Shown here: piece by piece, positions 17,623-26,144 of the stretch
Numbering within the stretch: the first letter of the stretch is position 1
How the letters are laid out: the number at the start of each line of letters is the position of its first letter
NCBI GenBank assembly: GCA_003001975.1
Contig: PVUG01000002.1
Span: forward strand, 186,001-250,000
Direction of reading: 5' to 3'
Source: Martelella mediterranea
GTDB taxonomy: Bacteria > Pseudomonadota > Alphaproteobacteria > Rhizobiales > Rhizobiaceae
Length of the DNA: 64,000 nucleotides
Notes under the pieces: generated by a model
What the model saw: the letters and a program-made list of their open reading frames with translations, nothing else
The model's database searches: none
Told to the model about the DNA's origin: nothing
Position numbers and translations under genes: made by a program

Positions 17623-18762
17623 TTACGCTGCCATGAACCAGCTATCGAACAACTCTTTCGTCATCGGCACCTTCTCCGGAACTGGCAAGCGAATAATGCC
17701 GGGATCGGCCAACGCCTTCTTCCTCGCTCTCTGCCGCATCTTGTAGGCACGAGCATTGCATGTCTTGGAACAATGAATGGCTCTTGGGTTTGTCGCCGTA
17801 AACTCGCTGTTGCACATCGGACATGTGCGAACCTGAAAGAACGGTTCCTTCGCTGAAGCCTGCCTTTTCTCAGCCTCACGTTTGATCCCCGCCTTTTTGC
17901 GGCATACCTCTGAACAGTAGATCGCCGTTTTGACTTTCGGCGTGAATTCTGTTCCGCATTCTTTGCAGTGTCGGTTCAAATCAGCGAGCTTTTCCGCTCG
18001 CACCATTGAACTCAATTTTCCGCTGCAGTCCATTGAGCAGCATCTATGACCTTGATAGCGGGGCTGGAAGACAGTGCCGCATACAGCGCAAGGCTTTTCG
18101 TGGTGAATTTTGACTGAGGCTCCGAGGCAAGCCGCCGAACAAAACCTCACCTTCGCATTCAGCGGATGAAAGGTCTTGCCGCATTGCGCACACTCAATAG
18201 GCGCGTGATTGTGTCTCGTGATCATGCGTTGTGCCGCGACAATAACACGGTCTTGGTGGCGTTTGTCTGAACCTGCCCTATCATTCAAAGTCGCACGTGC
18301 GCACTCGACGGAACAAAACCTTCCGTGCGCCCCGTCCATCGAACCGCCACAACGCGCGCAATAGTCCTTGCTGACAGAGTAGTACTTCTGGCCCTCCTCC
18401 CACCGAGGCCGCTTTGCGCCAATTGTTTTTAGGGCCTCTTCTACGAGCAATGCCGCCTCTGCATCCGCGTCAGCCCAGCCATAGCCTTGAAGACACAAGG
18501 CAGAGCGAACACCATGGCGGCATGACGCTTCATACTGGAACTTGGATAGATAGTAGCCGTCCAAGATCGTTGCCAATCTGCCAACGGCGGCTTTCCGCTT
18601 GTCGTGGCTCAGGAGCCTCTTTCGCTTCTTTTCAACGAGCTTTCGCTTAGGTTCTTCCCCGGCGTACCCCGCGCGCGCTCGCCCTGTATATTTGAACCTA
18701 AATGCAAGCCATTCCTTCAGCTGGAACAGCCCAATTTCGGAGGGATGCGTCAATCTCTTCAT
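17623..18762 (-). CDS. Protein with five tandem CxxC...CSxxC zinc ribbons
   Basis: A 379-residue protein that I do not recognise as a whole. After a basic helical N-terminal region (about 1-130) come five similar Cys modules, each CxxCG...F...(R)xCSxxC: CARCG/FCSVEC, CAQCG/FCSAAC, CAVCG/CCSMDC, CKECG/YCSEVC and CPMCN/HCSKTC. The spacing within a module is 14-19 residues. The ATG at 18762 is used; a GTG at 18771 would overlap the previous stop. It is the last gene of the structural operon, in the place where tail-tip genes would normally lie. A nucleic-acid or protein-binding role is plausible. Confidence 0.75.
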   Translation of the reverse strand: MKRLTHPSEIGLFQLKEWLAFRFKYTGRARAGYAGEEPKRKLVEKKRKRLLSHDKRKAAVGRLATILDGYYLSKFQYEASCRHGVRSALCLQGYGWADADAEAALLVEEALKTIGAKRPRWEEGQKYYSVSKDYCARCGGSMDGAHGRFCSVECARATLNDRAGSDKRHQDRVIVAAQRMITRHNHAPIECAQCGKTFHPLNAKVRFCSAACLGASVKIHHEKPCAVCGTVFQPRYQGHRCCSMDCSGKLSSMVRAEKLADLNRHCKECGTEFTPKVKTAIYCSEVCRKKAGIKREAEKRQASAKEPFFQVRTCPMCNSEFTATNPRAIHCSKTCNARAYKMRQRARKKALADPGIIRLPVPEKVPMTKELFDSWFMAA

Positions 18763-18767
18763 TGTCT

Positions 18768-19127
18768 TCACTCGAATATCGCGTCGAAGAGTGTGGCCGT
18801 CATCGGCCGGGTGCTGCGTGCCGGTTGCATCCCTTTGTTTCGGGTCGACGCATTGGCACCAGATGAACTACAAGCCAAAAACACCTGATCCATAGCAGCG
18901 ATAATGCCGACGTGATCGGCGCGGATCGGCCACCCGGACAGGCGCGCATAGGCTTCGATTTCCGAATGGCTGATCGGGTTCGGCCCGGACATGTGCCATG
19001 TTCGGGCGCGGCTCAAATCTGCAAACCACTGCCAGATCAGTTGACCGGCTTCAGGAAATGGCACTTTCGGCCCGCCCTCCAAGGACTGCCGAAGAAAGGT
19101 GCAAAGCTGCTGTTGAAGCTTGCTCAT
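18768..19127 (-). CDS. Phage protein, probable tail-region gene of unknown role
   Basis: A 119-residue protein with a conserved-looking core (IWQWFADLSRARTWHM, GPNPISHSEIEAYARLSGW, HVGIIAAMDQVFL). This resembles small phage proteins next to tail assembly genes, but I cannot name the family. It overlaps the minor tail gene (ATGA), so it belongs to the structural operon. The segment after residue 90 is low in structure. Confidence 0.6.
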   Translation of the reverse strand: MSKLQQQLCTFLRQSLEGGPKVPFPEAGQLIWQWFADLSRARTWHMSGPNPISHSEIEAYARLSGWPIRADHVGIIAAMDQVFLACSSSGANASTRNKGMQPARSTRPMTATLFDAIFE

Positions 19128-19471
19128 AGGTCAAACACCTTCTCGATTTCAGCGCGCAGGCTGTCCACGCCATGGCTGACAAAGCCACGGTCCCACTTCT
19201 TGCAGCGATAAAGCTGAGGTTGCCGGTCGCGGGGCGATTGCCATTCGAAGGCATGGAAGCCGCGACGGGACACAAAGAAGGTTTCGATCTGATCGGCCTG
19301 AGATATGGTCAGGGCCGACCAAACCGCCTGCCATTTGGGGCGGATACCATTAAGCCCTGCTCCAGAGCGTTGAGAATAGCCATCTCCGAAATTCGACTCC
19401 AAGGTGACGGCCTCAGTCGAAACGGCGCTTTCGATGGAAGGGATAACGGGCGGGTCGAACTTGTCGGCCAT
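19124..19471 (-). CDS. Phage minor tail protein (lambda gpM-like)
   Basis: A 115-residue protein with the pattern of the lambda gpM family: SNFGDGYSQR near the N-terminus, a central Trp and FFVSRRGFHAFEWQSPRD, then CKKWDRGF. gpM sits at the tail tip below the tape measure. It overlaps the tape-measure stop as TAATG. It is the last recognisable tail gene; the usual partners (gpL, gpK, gpI, gpJ) are absent. Confidence 0.75.
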   Translation of the reverse strand: MADKFDPPVIPSIESAVSTEAVTLESNFGDGYSQRSGAGLNGIRPKWQAVWSALTISQADQIETFFVSRRGFHAFEWQSPRDRQPQLYRCKKWDRGFVSHGVDSLRAEIEKVFDL

Positions 19472-21354
19472 TAAAACGGCCCTCCTGCCAGCATGCCGCG
19501 TGCGCGGCGATTTTCCTGCAAACGCTTGTCAACGATCCCTTCAAGCTCCCGGCGAACAGACTTGCCGATCGCTGCGGCATCCGTAGGGTCTGTTCCTTCC
19601 GGCACGCTGACATTGATGTTGCCGAACCGGATATTGTTCACCACACCGCCGCTCGCCTGCCGCATGCCGTGAAGCTGGTGATTGGGGATGACCTGTGAAC
19701 CGCGGGGAAGGTTGACCAGTTCCGGCCCGCGCTCCCCGACCAGAGAAACGCCACCGGGTGCAAAGTTCGTGCCCGTCGCATGGGCGGGAAGCAGGCTTGT
19801 CAGCAATCCGCCGCCGAACAGTCCGGCCAGCGGTCCATCCCCGAAGAGCGCGGCTTGCGCTGCCGCCTCGGCAAGTTTGTTGATCATGTTATCGAGGGCG
19901 GCATTGCCGGTTTCGATAACCGGGATGAAGGCCAGGAACGCATCAGAAGCGGTTTGCCGGAAAAAATCGGCCGTTTCAGAAGCCTGCTGCTGTGCCTCTT
20001 TCTGATCGTAAATCGCGCCGGTCAGTTCGGTGATTGCGGCCTGTTCGTCTTTGGTCGCAGCGGCTCCGGCCCGGCGAAGATTGTTGAAGACGTCCTTGTC
20101 GCGCTCCGCCATCCCAAGCGTTGCCTGTTCATCCTTCAGCGCCTGTATCAGGCGTTCCACGGCTCGCCTGTCCTGATCGGCAGAGCGGCCACCGCCCCCG
20201 CCGCCGCCTGCACTGCCGGACGTCGTGACATTGACAGGAGGAAGAACCGTCGTGTCGCTATCGTACCCGGACGGGTAAAACCGATCATTGAGAACCTGCG
20301 TGATTTCCGCATCCTGCCGGTTCTTCTCGTTAAGCTGTCGCTTGAGATTGTTCAGTGTTCGCCGACGCGACTGATCGGTCATGTTCGGGTTGTTTTCGGT
20401 CTCAAGGATTTGGTTTTCCAGCGAGACCCGTTCCCGCGCCAATTCGGACTGCTTGATTTCAAGGTTCTTCGTGCTCCGGTTCTCAAAATCCCGGAAGGTA
20501 TCGAGGAAAGAGGCAAGGGCCGATGCCGCGTTGACGATGGCGGATTTGAGCGCGGTTTCGACCGTATCCGCGACGATCCCGAATTGACGATCAAGCTCCG
20601 CTGCCTTGTCGATCAACTCTTCGTCCATGATCACGCCAAGGTCGTTGGCGGTTCCGATCATCCGGCGAATGCCCTCTTCGCCTTCATCGATCAGTTTCAC
20701 GAATTCCTCGCCGCCCGTGCCGCCGAAGATTTCATCGGCAACGCGAATTTGCGCCGCACTGTCGAGTTGCTGAAGCCGCCCGATAATCTCGGCAAACAGC
20801 GCGGACGGGTTTTGCAGCTTTTGGGCCAAGGTGTCGGCGTCATAGCCGAGCCGCCTGAAGGCTTCCGCCGCCGATCCGCTCTTGCCCTTCGTGAAGATGA
20901 ATTCATCGGCGCGAAGGTTCATCTCTTTCAGCCCGTCCGTAAGGGCGCTGACGCTGATACGGTTGCGTTCGGCAACAAATTGCAGTTCCTGAAACGAGCG
21001 AACATCGACACCGGCAATCTTTGCCTGATAGCCGACTTCGGCAACGCTGCCCGCCACGTCGCGGACTTTCGAGACAATGGCGGTCAACCCGCCGATTGTC
21101 AGACCGCCGATAATACCGCCCGCAAAGGCTTTGCCGAATGTGCCGATCTGCGCCGTCGTGCTCGCCAGCGCCTTGTTCATCGCCGTGGTCGAGCGGTTCA
21201 TGTCGTGCTGCATGTTCCGGGTTGCCGTCCGGGACGAACGGCGCATGCGGTCAAAGTTCCTGTCAGCCGTGCGGCTGGCCTTCGCCATGTTCTTTTCAAG
21301 GTCGCGAATTCGCGCTTCGACCAGCACAAGCAGGCGCTCTTCGTCGCTCGCCAT
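19471..21354 (-). CDS. Phage tail tape-measure protein
   Basis: A 627-residue protein: long helical N-terminal part with a coiled coil (RIRDLEKNMAKASRTADRNF), a hydrophobic Gly-rich segment (GGIIGGLTIGGLTAIV, about 75-95), a Gly-rich linker (SAGGGGGGG) and the conserved C-terminal LVGERGPELVNLPRG and VIPNHQL. Length sets tail length; 627 residues implies a short siphovirus tail. The ATG at 21354 overlaps the terminase stop (TGATG); a GTG three codons upstream is less likely. Confidence 0.88.
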   Translation of the reverse strand: MASDEERLLVLVEARIRDLEKNMAKASRTADRNFDRMRRSSRTATRNMQHDMNRSTTAMNKALASTTAQIGTFGKAFAGGIIGGLTIGGLTAIVSKVRDVAGSVAEVGYQAKIAGVDVRSFQELQFVAERNRISVSALTDGLKEMNLRADEFIFTKGKSGSAAEAFRRLGYDADTLAQKLQNPSALFAEIIGRLQQLDSAAQIRVADEIFGGTGGEEFVKLIDEGEEGIRRMIGTANDLGVIMDEELIDKAAELDRQFGIVADTVETALKSAIVNAASALASFLDTFRDFENRSTKNLEIKQSELARERVSLENQILETENNPNMTDQSRRRTLNNLKRQLNEKNRQDAEITQVLNDRFYPSGYDSDTTVLPPVNVTTSGSAGGGGGGGRSADQDRRAVERLIQALKDEQATLGMAERDKDVFNNLRRAGAAATKDEQAAITELTGAIYDQKEAQQQASETADFFRQTASDAFLAFIPVIETGNAALDNMINKLAEAAAQAALFGDGPLAGLFGGGLLTSLLPAHATGTNFAPGGVSLVGERGPELVNLPRGSQVIPNHQLHGMRQASGGVVNNIRFGNINVSVPEGTDPTDAAAIGKSVRRELEGIVDKRLQENRRARGMLAGGPF

Positions 21355-22973
21355 CAGAACCACCCCATTTCTTCTTCGAAGGTGTCGCTGTCGTAAATCG
21401 ACATGGTGCTTTCGCCTGCCGCTGCCCGGCCAACAGCCATGGCACAGGCAACCGCGCCGTCGATCCGGTCTTTGCTCTTGCCCTTGTGGAAGGCCTTGTT
21501 GCCTGCCGCATCGACATGGACCACGATGTTTTCGAAGTTCCAGCGCAGGACCGGGTGACCGCCATGGATCAGCCGTCGGCCCAAAATGGCGCGCTCAAGC
21601 TCTTTCACCGCCGGGGCCATGGTCACCCAGCCCTGCCGCATCTCGACGGCGGGAAAGCCGTCTTCCTGAAGGTTGTTCATGATGTTGCGGGCCATGTGCG
21701 GATCGAATGCGACCTCCTGCACATTGAAGCGGGCGCAAAGCTCTCTGATCTGATCTTCGACAACGCGATAATCGACCACGTTTCCCGGCGTTGCCGTGAT
21801 GTGCCCGGCTTCGGACCATTCGGGATAGGGAACGCCGTCCCGATCCGCCCGGCCGCGCAGATTGTCTTCCGGGCAGAAGAACCACGGATGGACGATATAT
21901 CCGTCGCCCTGCTGCCATGCGGCGACAATCGCGGTCAGGTCATTGTTGGAAGACAGGTCAACGGCAAGCCAGCATGGATACTCTTCAAGGTCATCGATCT
22001 CGACCGGGAACGCGCCCTGATCGTAGACAAGCATGTCCACGAACGGATCCGATGAATGGTCGAGCCAGACATTCAGATGAAGCTGGCGGAAGGCTTCGCG
22101 TTCGCCGGGGCGTTCTTTCGCCTCGCGCGCCATCTGGCGCAGCCCTTCGATATCGGGAAAGCCGTCCTCAAGGCCGGGATTGGCCGCGTACCAGACATTT
22201 TCATCCGTCCAGTCGGCCTCACGCGGGGTTTCAAACAGGATCGGCAAGGTGCCGGGATCATCGACCTCGCCGCGCGCAACCTTGCGGGCATAGTCGTAAA
22301 AATCATAGGCAACGTTTTCCTGCCCGCGCCCGGCAGTGGAAATCACCATAAGAAGCGAACCCGGCACCTTCGTCAGGCCCGTGCGCACCACGTCCCAAAG
22401 ATCGCGCTTCTTCCATGCGTGCAGTTCGTCCACGAGCGCAAACAGGGGCGTGCGTCCGTGCTGGGTTCCGGCATCGGCGGAAATCGCCTCAAGGAAGGCT
22501 GCTGTTTTGGAGACCGTCAGGCGGTTCTTCGAGTCGATCAGGCGCAGGCGCTTTTCGACGTGCGGGATCGCCCGGACAATGCCGATGGATTCGTCATAGG
22601 CAATGCGGGCCTGCTTGCGGTCGGACGCGGCAAAAATCACCTCGCCGCCCGGTACGGCTTCAGGTCCCATCGTATGCAGAAGCCCGAGCGCTGCGCCAAG
22701 AGAGGTTTTGCGATTGCCGCGCGGCAGAAGCATCGCGACATTGCGGACGATCCGCCGTCCGTTTTCATGGCAAGGCCCATAGATGCGCCGGACAATCCTT
22801 TCCTGCCAAGGCGTCAGATCGAAAGCGCCGCCCGGAAGCCGAGATTTCGGGTGCCGAAGCGCGCGCAAAAACTGAACGGCGCGTTCTCCATAGCCGAAAG
22901 GATCGGGAATGTCGGAACCGTCATAAATCCAGTGCGGGTAAGTGTCAGATGTTGAAAAGCGATGACTGCCCAT
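21354..22973 (-). CDS. terL: Phage terminase large subunit
   Basis: A 539-residue DNA-packaging motor of the HK97/YmfN type: ATPase domain with Walker A-like LPRGNRKTSLG near residue 84, Walker B ALVDELHAW near 188, coupling motif ISTAGRG, and a C-terminal nuclease domain with the acidic residues in AVDLSSNND and SKDRIDGAVA. No frameshift is seen. It starts 29 bp inside the small-subunit gene. Its position after the neck genes and before the tape measure is unusual. Confidence 0.93.
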   Translation of the reverse strand: MGSHRFSTSDTYPHWIYDGSDIPDPFGYGERAVQFLRALRHPKSRLPGGAFDLTPWQERIVRRIYGPCHENGRRIVRNVAMLLPRGNRKTSLGAALGLLHTMGPEAVPGGEVIFAASDRKQARIAYDESIGIVRAIPHVEKRLRLIDSKNRLTVSKTAAFLEAISADAGTQHGRTPLFALVDELHAWKKRDLWDVVRTGLTKVPGSLLMVISTAGRGQENVAYDFYDYARKVARGEVDDPGTLPILFETPREADWTDENVWYAANPGLEDGFPDIEGLRQMAREAKERPGEREAFRQLHLNVWLDHSSDPFVDMLVYDQGAFPVEIDDLEEYPCWLAVDLSSNNDLTAIVAAWQQGDGYIVHPWFFCPEDNLRGRADRDGVPYPEWSEAGHITATPGNVVDYRVVEDQIRELCARFNVQEVAFDPHMARNIMNNLQEDGFPAVEMRQGWVTMAPAVKELERAILGRRLIHGGHPVLRWNFENIVVHVDAAGNKAFHKGKSKDRIDGAVACAMAVGRAAAGESTMSIYDSDTFEEEMGWF

Positions 22974-23361
22974 CGTCTTCTTCCTTTCCCGGCCCCATGC
23001 CGTCGCGTGCCCGTGAGGCGGGTGTCAGCCCAAGTTCAGCCGAAAGGCGGGTGATCTGCTGTTGCGCGCGTCCAAGAACCGTGCTCGCCGGGTTTTGCTT
23101 GAAGAAGCCGTCTTTCGTCGCGATCAGAACGCCGTGCTGGGCGATTGCATTCTTCGCTTCGCGCTGCATCCAGCGAGCAAGAATGTAGGTCTCGACGGTG
23201 CCCAGCATGGCCTTGCTCAAAATCTGGCGCTCGACCAGATCGTCAGTAATCGCGGACCATTCATCGCGCATGTCTTCCGGCAGGCTCTCCGGCATTGAGG
23301 GCGCGACCGTCAGGGCGTCATCCAGTTCGCGGGGTTCAGCCTTCCGACCGCGCGTGCTCAT
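22945..23361 (-). CDS. terS: Phage terminase small subunit (P27 family)
   Basis: A 138-residue protein with the P27-type layout: flexible N-terminus with Pro-Glu stretch (PSMPESLPEDMRDEW), helical core (TVETYILARWMQREAK) and the C-terminal RAQQQITRLSAELGLTPASR motif. It recognises the packaging site and feeds DNA to the large subunit. It overlaps both neighbours. Confidence 0.88.
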   Translation of the reverse strand: MSTRGRKAEPRELDDALTVAPSMPESLPEDMRDEWSAITDDLVERQILSKAMLGTVETYILARWMQREAKNAIAQHGVLIATKDGFFKQNPASTVLGRAQQQITRLSAELGLTPASRARDGMGPGKEEDDGQSSLFNI

Positions 23362-23687
23362 GCGGCCACCCCGTTTCCGGTCGAAATGCAGCGCAGTTCG
23401 AGGCCCTTGCGGCGTCCAATTTCCTTGATCTGGTTGATTTTGAAGATCAGGCCATCGTGAATGAGCCGGTCGGCATTTGTCAGCCCGTCGAGAAAGCGCA
23501 GGCGAAACACGATGACGGTTTCGTCGCTCGCGCCAAAATCCTTCAGCATCGCGGTGGTGCTGCCCTCAATCCGCTCCGCCGCAACCGTGTCAATTTCGGT
23601 CCAGGCGAAGCGCGGCGCACCGTACTCGTCCAGAGTTTCGGTATAGCGCTCAAGCCTGATTTCACGGTCGAGGCGTCCGGCTTTCAT
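23358..23687 (-). CDS. Phage head closure protein (head-tail adaptor)
   Basis: A 109-residue beta-rich protein with the head-tail joining pattern: MKAGRLDREIRLERYTETLDEYG near the start, WTEIDTVAAERIEG, then FRLRFLDGL and a C-terminal strand. It seals the portal after packaging. It lies between the DUF3168-type gene and terS, overlapping both by 4 bp. Confidence 0.8.
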   Translation of the reverse strand: MKAGRLDREIRLERYTETLDEYGAPRFAWTEIDTVAAERIEGSTTAMLKDFGASDETVIVFRLRFLDGLTNADRLIHDGLIFKINQIKEIGRRKGLELRCISTGNGVAA

Positions 23688-24094
23688 AGCGCGACCTCGA
23701 CAAGGGCTTCAAGCGTGACAATGCCGTGGCTGAATTCGCCATCGGGATCGCGCACGAAATGCGTTGATGCCACCCGGCAATCGACACAGTGATAACCCGG
23801 CTCAAGCACAAGGCGACGGATCGCGCATGCCGTTCGAATGACGGAAGCAATCAGCTTGACCCCGGTCAGCGCCTCATCGCGCTTCCAGACATGGAGATTG
23901 GTAAAAATGCTCAGGCGGTTGCGAGCAATGCCGCCATTATCGAAGGTCTGGCCTTCGCCAATGATGATTGAAGGGTCGGGCGCTGGGCGCTGATTACGGT
24001 CGAGGATGTTTTCCGCCGGCACGAGCGCGGTCACCGATCCGCTTGTGGTCAGCCGGTCCCTAAGGGCTTTTTGAAGGGCAAGTTCAGCGCTCAT
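23684..24094 (-). CDS. DUF3168-type tail completion protein
   Basis: A 136-residue protein of the DUF3168 family (HK97 gp11-like tail terminator): MSAELALQKALRDRL, VPAENILDRNQ, PSIIIGEGQTF, HVWKRDEALTGVKLIAS. The ATG at 24094 overlaps the stop of the gp10-like gene (TGATG). It caps the tail tube at the neck. Confidence 0.8.
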   Translation of the reverse strand: MSAELALQKALRDRLTTSGSVTALVPAENILDRNQRPAPDPSIIIGEGQTFDNGGIARNRLSIFTNLHVWKRDEALTGVKLIASVIRTACAIRRLVLEPGYHCVDCRVASTHFVRDPDGEFSHGIVTLEALVEVAL

Positions 24095-24510
24095 CACTTC
24101 CCCCAATGTTTGCGCACTGCTTTCGAAACGGCGCGCTTTGTGCGGTTCGTGATGCGCTTTTTGAGAAGCCTGACCGAAGGCCAGAAATATGGCTGCGCGT
24201 CGGTCTTCGACGTGCCATATTCGACAAGGTGCGGATAGCGCACCTCTTCATTGCCGACTGTCACGGCAACGGCGTTTTCCGGCAGGGTCTTTGAACCGCC
24301 CGGCTGGGAATAAGCCGGGGTCTGTTGGCCCGGTCCCGTGACGGCAATGCTGTCCTTCAGGTCGCCGCTGTCTTCCGGCGCAAGCTGTTTCATCGTCGCC
24401 GCCAGTTCGTTGCCGGATTTAAGAAGATCGGGAGCGACTGCTTCGCGCACGTCTTTCGGGATCGCGTTAAGGCGCTTCTTCAGTCGGGAAATGCCGCCGT
24501 CATCAGCCAT
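24094..24510 (-). CDS. HK97 gp10-like tail/neck protein
   Basis: A 138-residue protein with the HK97 gp10 pattern: SRLKKRLNAIPKDV, NELAATMKQLAPEDSGDLKDSI near residue 40, and the C-terminal HLVEYGTSKTDAQPYFWPS with basic tail. It is a neck or tail-completion component. Spaced 1 bp after the head-tail connector gene. Confidence 0.85.
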   Translation of the reverse strand: MADDGGISRLKKRLNAIPKDVREAVAPDLLKSGNELAATMKQLAPEDSGDLKDSIAVTGPGQQTPAYSQPGGSKTLPENAVAVTVGNEEVRYPHLVEYGTSKTDAQPYFWPSVRLLKKRITNRTKRAVSKAVRKHWGK

Positions 24511-24511
24511 G

Positions 24512-24820
24512 TCAGAAACTCCAATCCCGGTATTCGCGGATGATTTCGCGCAGGCCCAAAGGCATGGGCATCGCCGTGACGCCGATCAGGACGGCTTCGC
24601 GGTTTTCGTACCAATGGGCGGCAAGCTGCATCACTGCTTCAGCGAGCACGGGCGGAACCGGCTCCTGTCCCTCGCCGCCATAGCTCTCTTCGAGCCGGTA
24701 ACCGAGAAGTCGCTCGATATGGTCTTGAGCAGCGGCGATCTTCTTCGAAATCAGATCGTCGTCGCGACCATAAGTCACATTCAGATGCGCCTTCATCTGA
24801 TCGAGCGTCACGACTGTCAT
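24512..24820 (-). CDS. Phage head-tail connector (gp6-like)
   Basis: A 102-residue all-helical protein of the gp6-like connector family: VTLDQMKAHLNVTYGRDDDL, the AQDHIERLLGY core and AVMQLAAHWYENRE, ending in REYRDWSF. It forms the ring under the portal. Confidence 0.88.
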   Translation of the reverse strand: MTVVTLDQMKAHLNVTYGRDDDLISKKIAAAQDHIERLLGYRLEESYGGEGQEPVPPVLAEAVMQLAAHWYENREAVLIGVTAMPMPLGLREIIREYRDWSF

Positions 24821-24824
24821 CGCA

Positions 24825-24965
24825 TCAGTCCTTCTTGGTTGGGCAACTGTCAGCCGTGCTTTTCTGGCCTTGGGTGAGCGAGCTTTCCAAAACCGCAGAA
24901 AGACGGTTCATCGCGTCAATGAGCCTTTCGATCTTGGTCTTTGCAGCGTCTCTTTGTGCGCACAT
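24825..24965 (-). CDS. Small phage protein (46 aa) between tail tube and neck genes
   Basis: A 46-residue frame starting with ATG at 24965, with AAGGA 8 nt upstream. It is helical and charged (AKTKIERLIDAMNRLSAVL) with Cys near both ends. It ends 4 bp before the head-tail connector start. Coding status rests on the ribosome site and operon spacing. Confidence 0.5.
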   Translation of the reverse strand: MCAQRDAAKTKIERLIDAMNRLSAVLESSLTQGQKSTADSCPTKKD

Positions 24966-25026
24966 CACGGTATTCCTTTGACTAGTATCAACTGCGTAAG
25001 CGAATATTTACGCGTCGGTTGGAAAA

Positions 25027-25518
25027 TCAGTCTCCGGTTGCGGCCGCAATGCGTACGACGTTGGAATTGACGCCAAGCGAGATGTTCAACTTCATGACGC
25101 TGTTGGCTTCATCGAAGGCTTCCGAAGCGCTCATGACCTTGGCGATGAAGATACGTTCGGAAGGGGTTGGCTTGATGCCGGTCGCCGGGGCATCGTTCAG
25201 CACAAGGCGGAAAGCAAAATCGTGATCGCTCTTCTCGGCGGCAATCGCCGCCACCTGTCCCGCATCATCGTTGTCGATGCCGCAAACAACTTCCATCGTC
25301 CCGGCTGATCGGGTGCCCTTCACCGTCTTCTGCCGCTTCGAGCCGATGGGGTTGAAGTTCACGGCTTCGGCGGTATCGCCAAGCGAACCGAGGTTTTCGA
25401 GGTTGGCGATTTCCGTCCAGTTCTCAGCATCGAAATCGGCTTCGACGAAATCGTCGTTCTTCTGGTTTTTGGTGCTGCCGATATAGAGTTTGGCACCTGC
25501 CGTTGCGTAAAGGCCCAT
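25027..25518 (-). CDS. Phage major tail tube protein
   Basis: A 163-residue protein of the gpV/major tail family: MGLYATAGAKLYIGS, then NLENLGSLGDTAEAVNF, KGTRSAGTMEVVCG and a C-terminal GIKPTPSERIFIAKVMSASEAF. It polymerises around the tape measure. It comes before the neck genes here, whereas most HK97-type phages place it after them. Confidence 0.85.
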   Translation of the reverse strand: MGLYATAGAKLYIGSTKNQKNDDFVEADFDAENWTEIANLENLGSLGDTAEAVNFNPIGSKRQKTVKGTRSAGTMEVVCGIDNDDAGQVAAIAAEKSDHDFAFRLVLNDAPATGIKPTPSERIFIAKVMSASEAFDEANSVMKLNISLGVNSNVVRIAAATGD

Positions 25519-25527
25519 GGTTTCCTC

Positions 25528-25875
25528 TCAGGATTTGCGCCGCTCTTCGGACTGCTTGGCGCTGTTGTGGCAATGGTGGCAAAGGGGTTGCCAGTTGGTG
25601 CGGTCCCAAAAGAGCTGCTGATTGCCCTTGTGGGCCTTGATGTGATCGACCAGTTCGGAAGGCTCGCCGCAGCGGACGCAAACGGGATAGTCAGCAAGGA
25701 AGGCTTTGCTTTCCCTCTCCCATTGGCGGGTGTAGCCCCGCTGCCGGGCGCTTGGCCGTTTCCGGTCAAATCGGGCCTTCCGGGCCTTGCTGCGCGCGGC
25801 AACGAGACCGCATTGTTCGCCGCTTAGGTGCGTGAGGCCGCAATAGCCGCAGACACGCGGCGATTTCGTCGGCAT
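25528..25875 (-). CDS. HNH endonuclease
   Basis: A 115-residue HNH nuclease of the phage packaging type: CGYCG, PVCVRCG, the catalytic DHIKAHKG and WQPLCHHCHNSAK with the zinc CxxC pairs. HNH proteins of this kind stimulate terminase cutting in HK97-like phages and are normally next to terS/terL; here it is about 2.5 kb away, between the capsid and tail tube genes. Confidence 0.9.
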   Translation of the reverse strand: MPTKSPRVCGYCGLTHLSGEQCGLVAARSKARKARFDRKRPSARQRGYTRQWERESKAFLADYPVCVRCGEPSELVDHIKAHKGNQQLFWDRTNWQPLCHHCHNSAKQSEERRKS

Positions 25876-25879
25876 GCCT

Positions 25880-26143
25880 TCACCACCACCCGTAAAAGGT
25901 GCCCGTGGTGCCGGTCGCCAAGAGGCGAACGCCGCGAAAGGCGAGCGCGGTTCCGGCTGTCATCGGATAGGCCAAATCAACGCCGTCCTCGTCGCGAATG
26001 ACCGCCGTGCCGTCTTCGGCGCAATAGATCGCGCGCGGGCGAACAGGCAGGTCTTCGGTATCGCTGGGCACAATGGCAAGGTGGTGCTCGCCCATCGCAT
26101 AGGACGCCATGGCATAACCGGCGAGAGGGTCGATCTGCGCCAT
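25880..26143 (-). CDS. Small virion protein, head-spike-base-like
   Basis: An 87-residue beta-rich protein. The pattern RAIYCAEDGTAVIRDEDG, then AYPMTAGTALAFRGVRLLATGTTG resembles the head-spike base protein family (Rcc01079) of the Rhodobacter gene transfer agent and related small capsid-attached proteins. Its place between the capsid genes and HNH fits a capsid decoration. Family assignment is from memory. Confidence 0.55.
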   Translation of the reverse strand: MAQIDPLAGYAMASYAMGEHHLAIVPSDTEDLPVRPRAIYCAEDGTAVIRDEDGVDLAYPMTAGTALAFRGVRLLATGTTGTFYGWW

Positions 26144-26144
26144 G

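Noticed and set aside
19780-21396. Plus-strand open frame (538 codons) within the tape-measure gene
   Set aside because: Antisense to a protein with clear tape-measure features and operon coupling.
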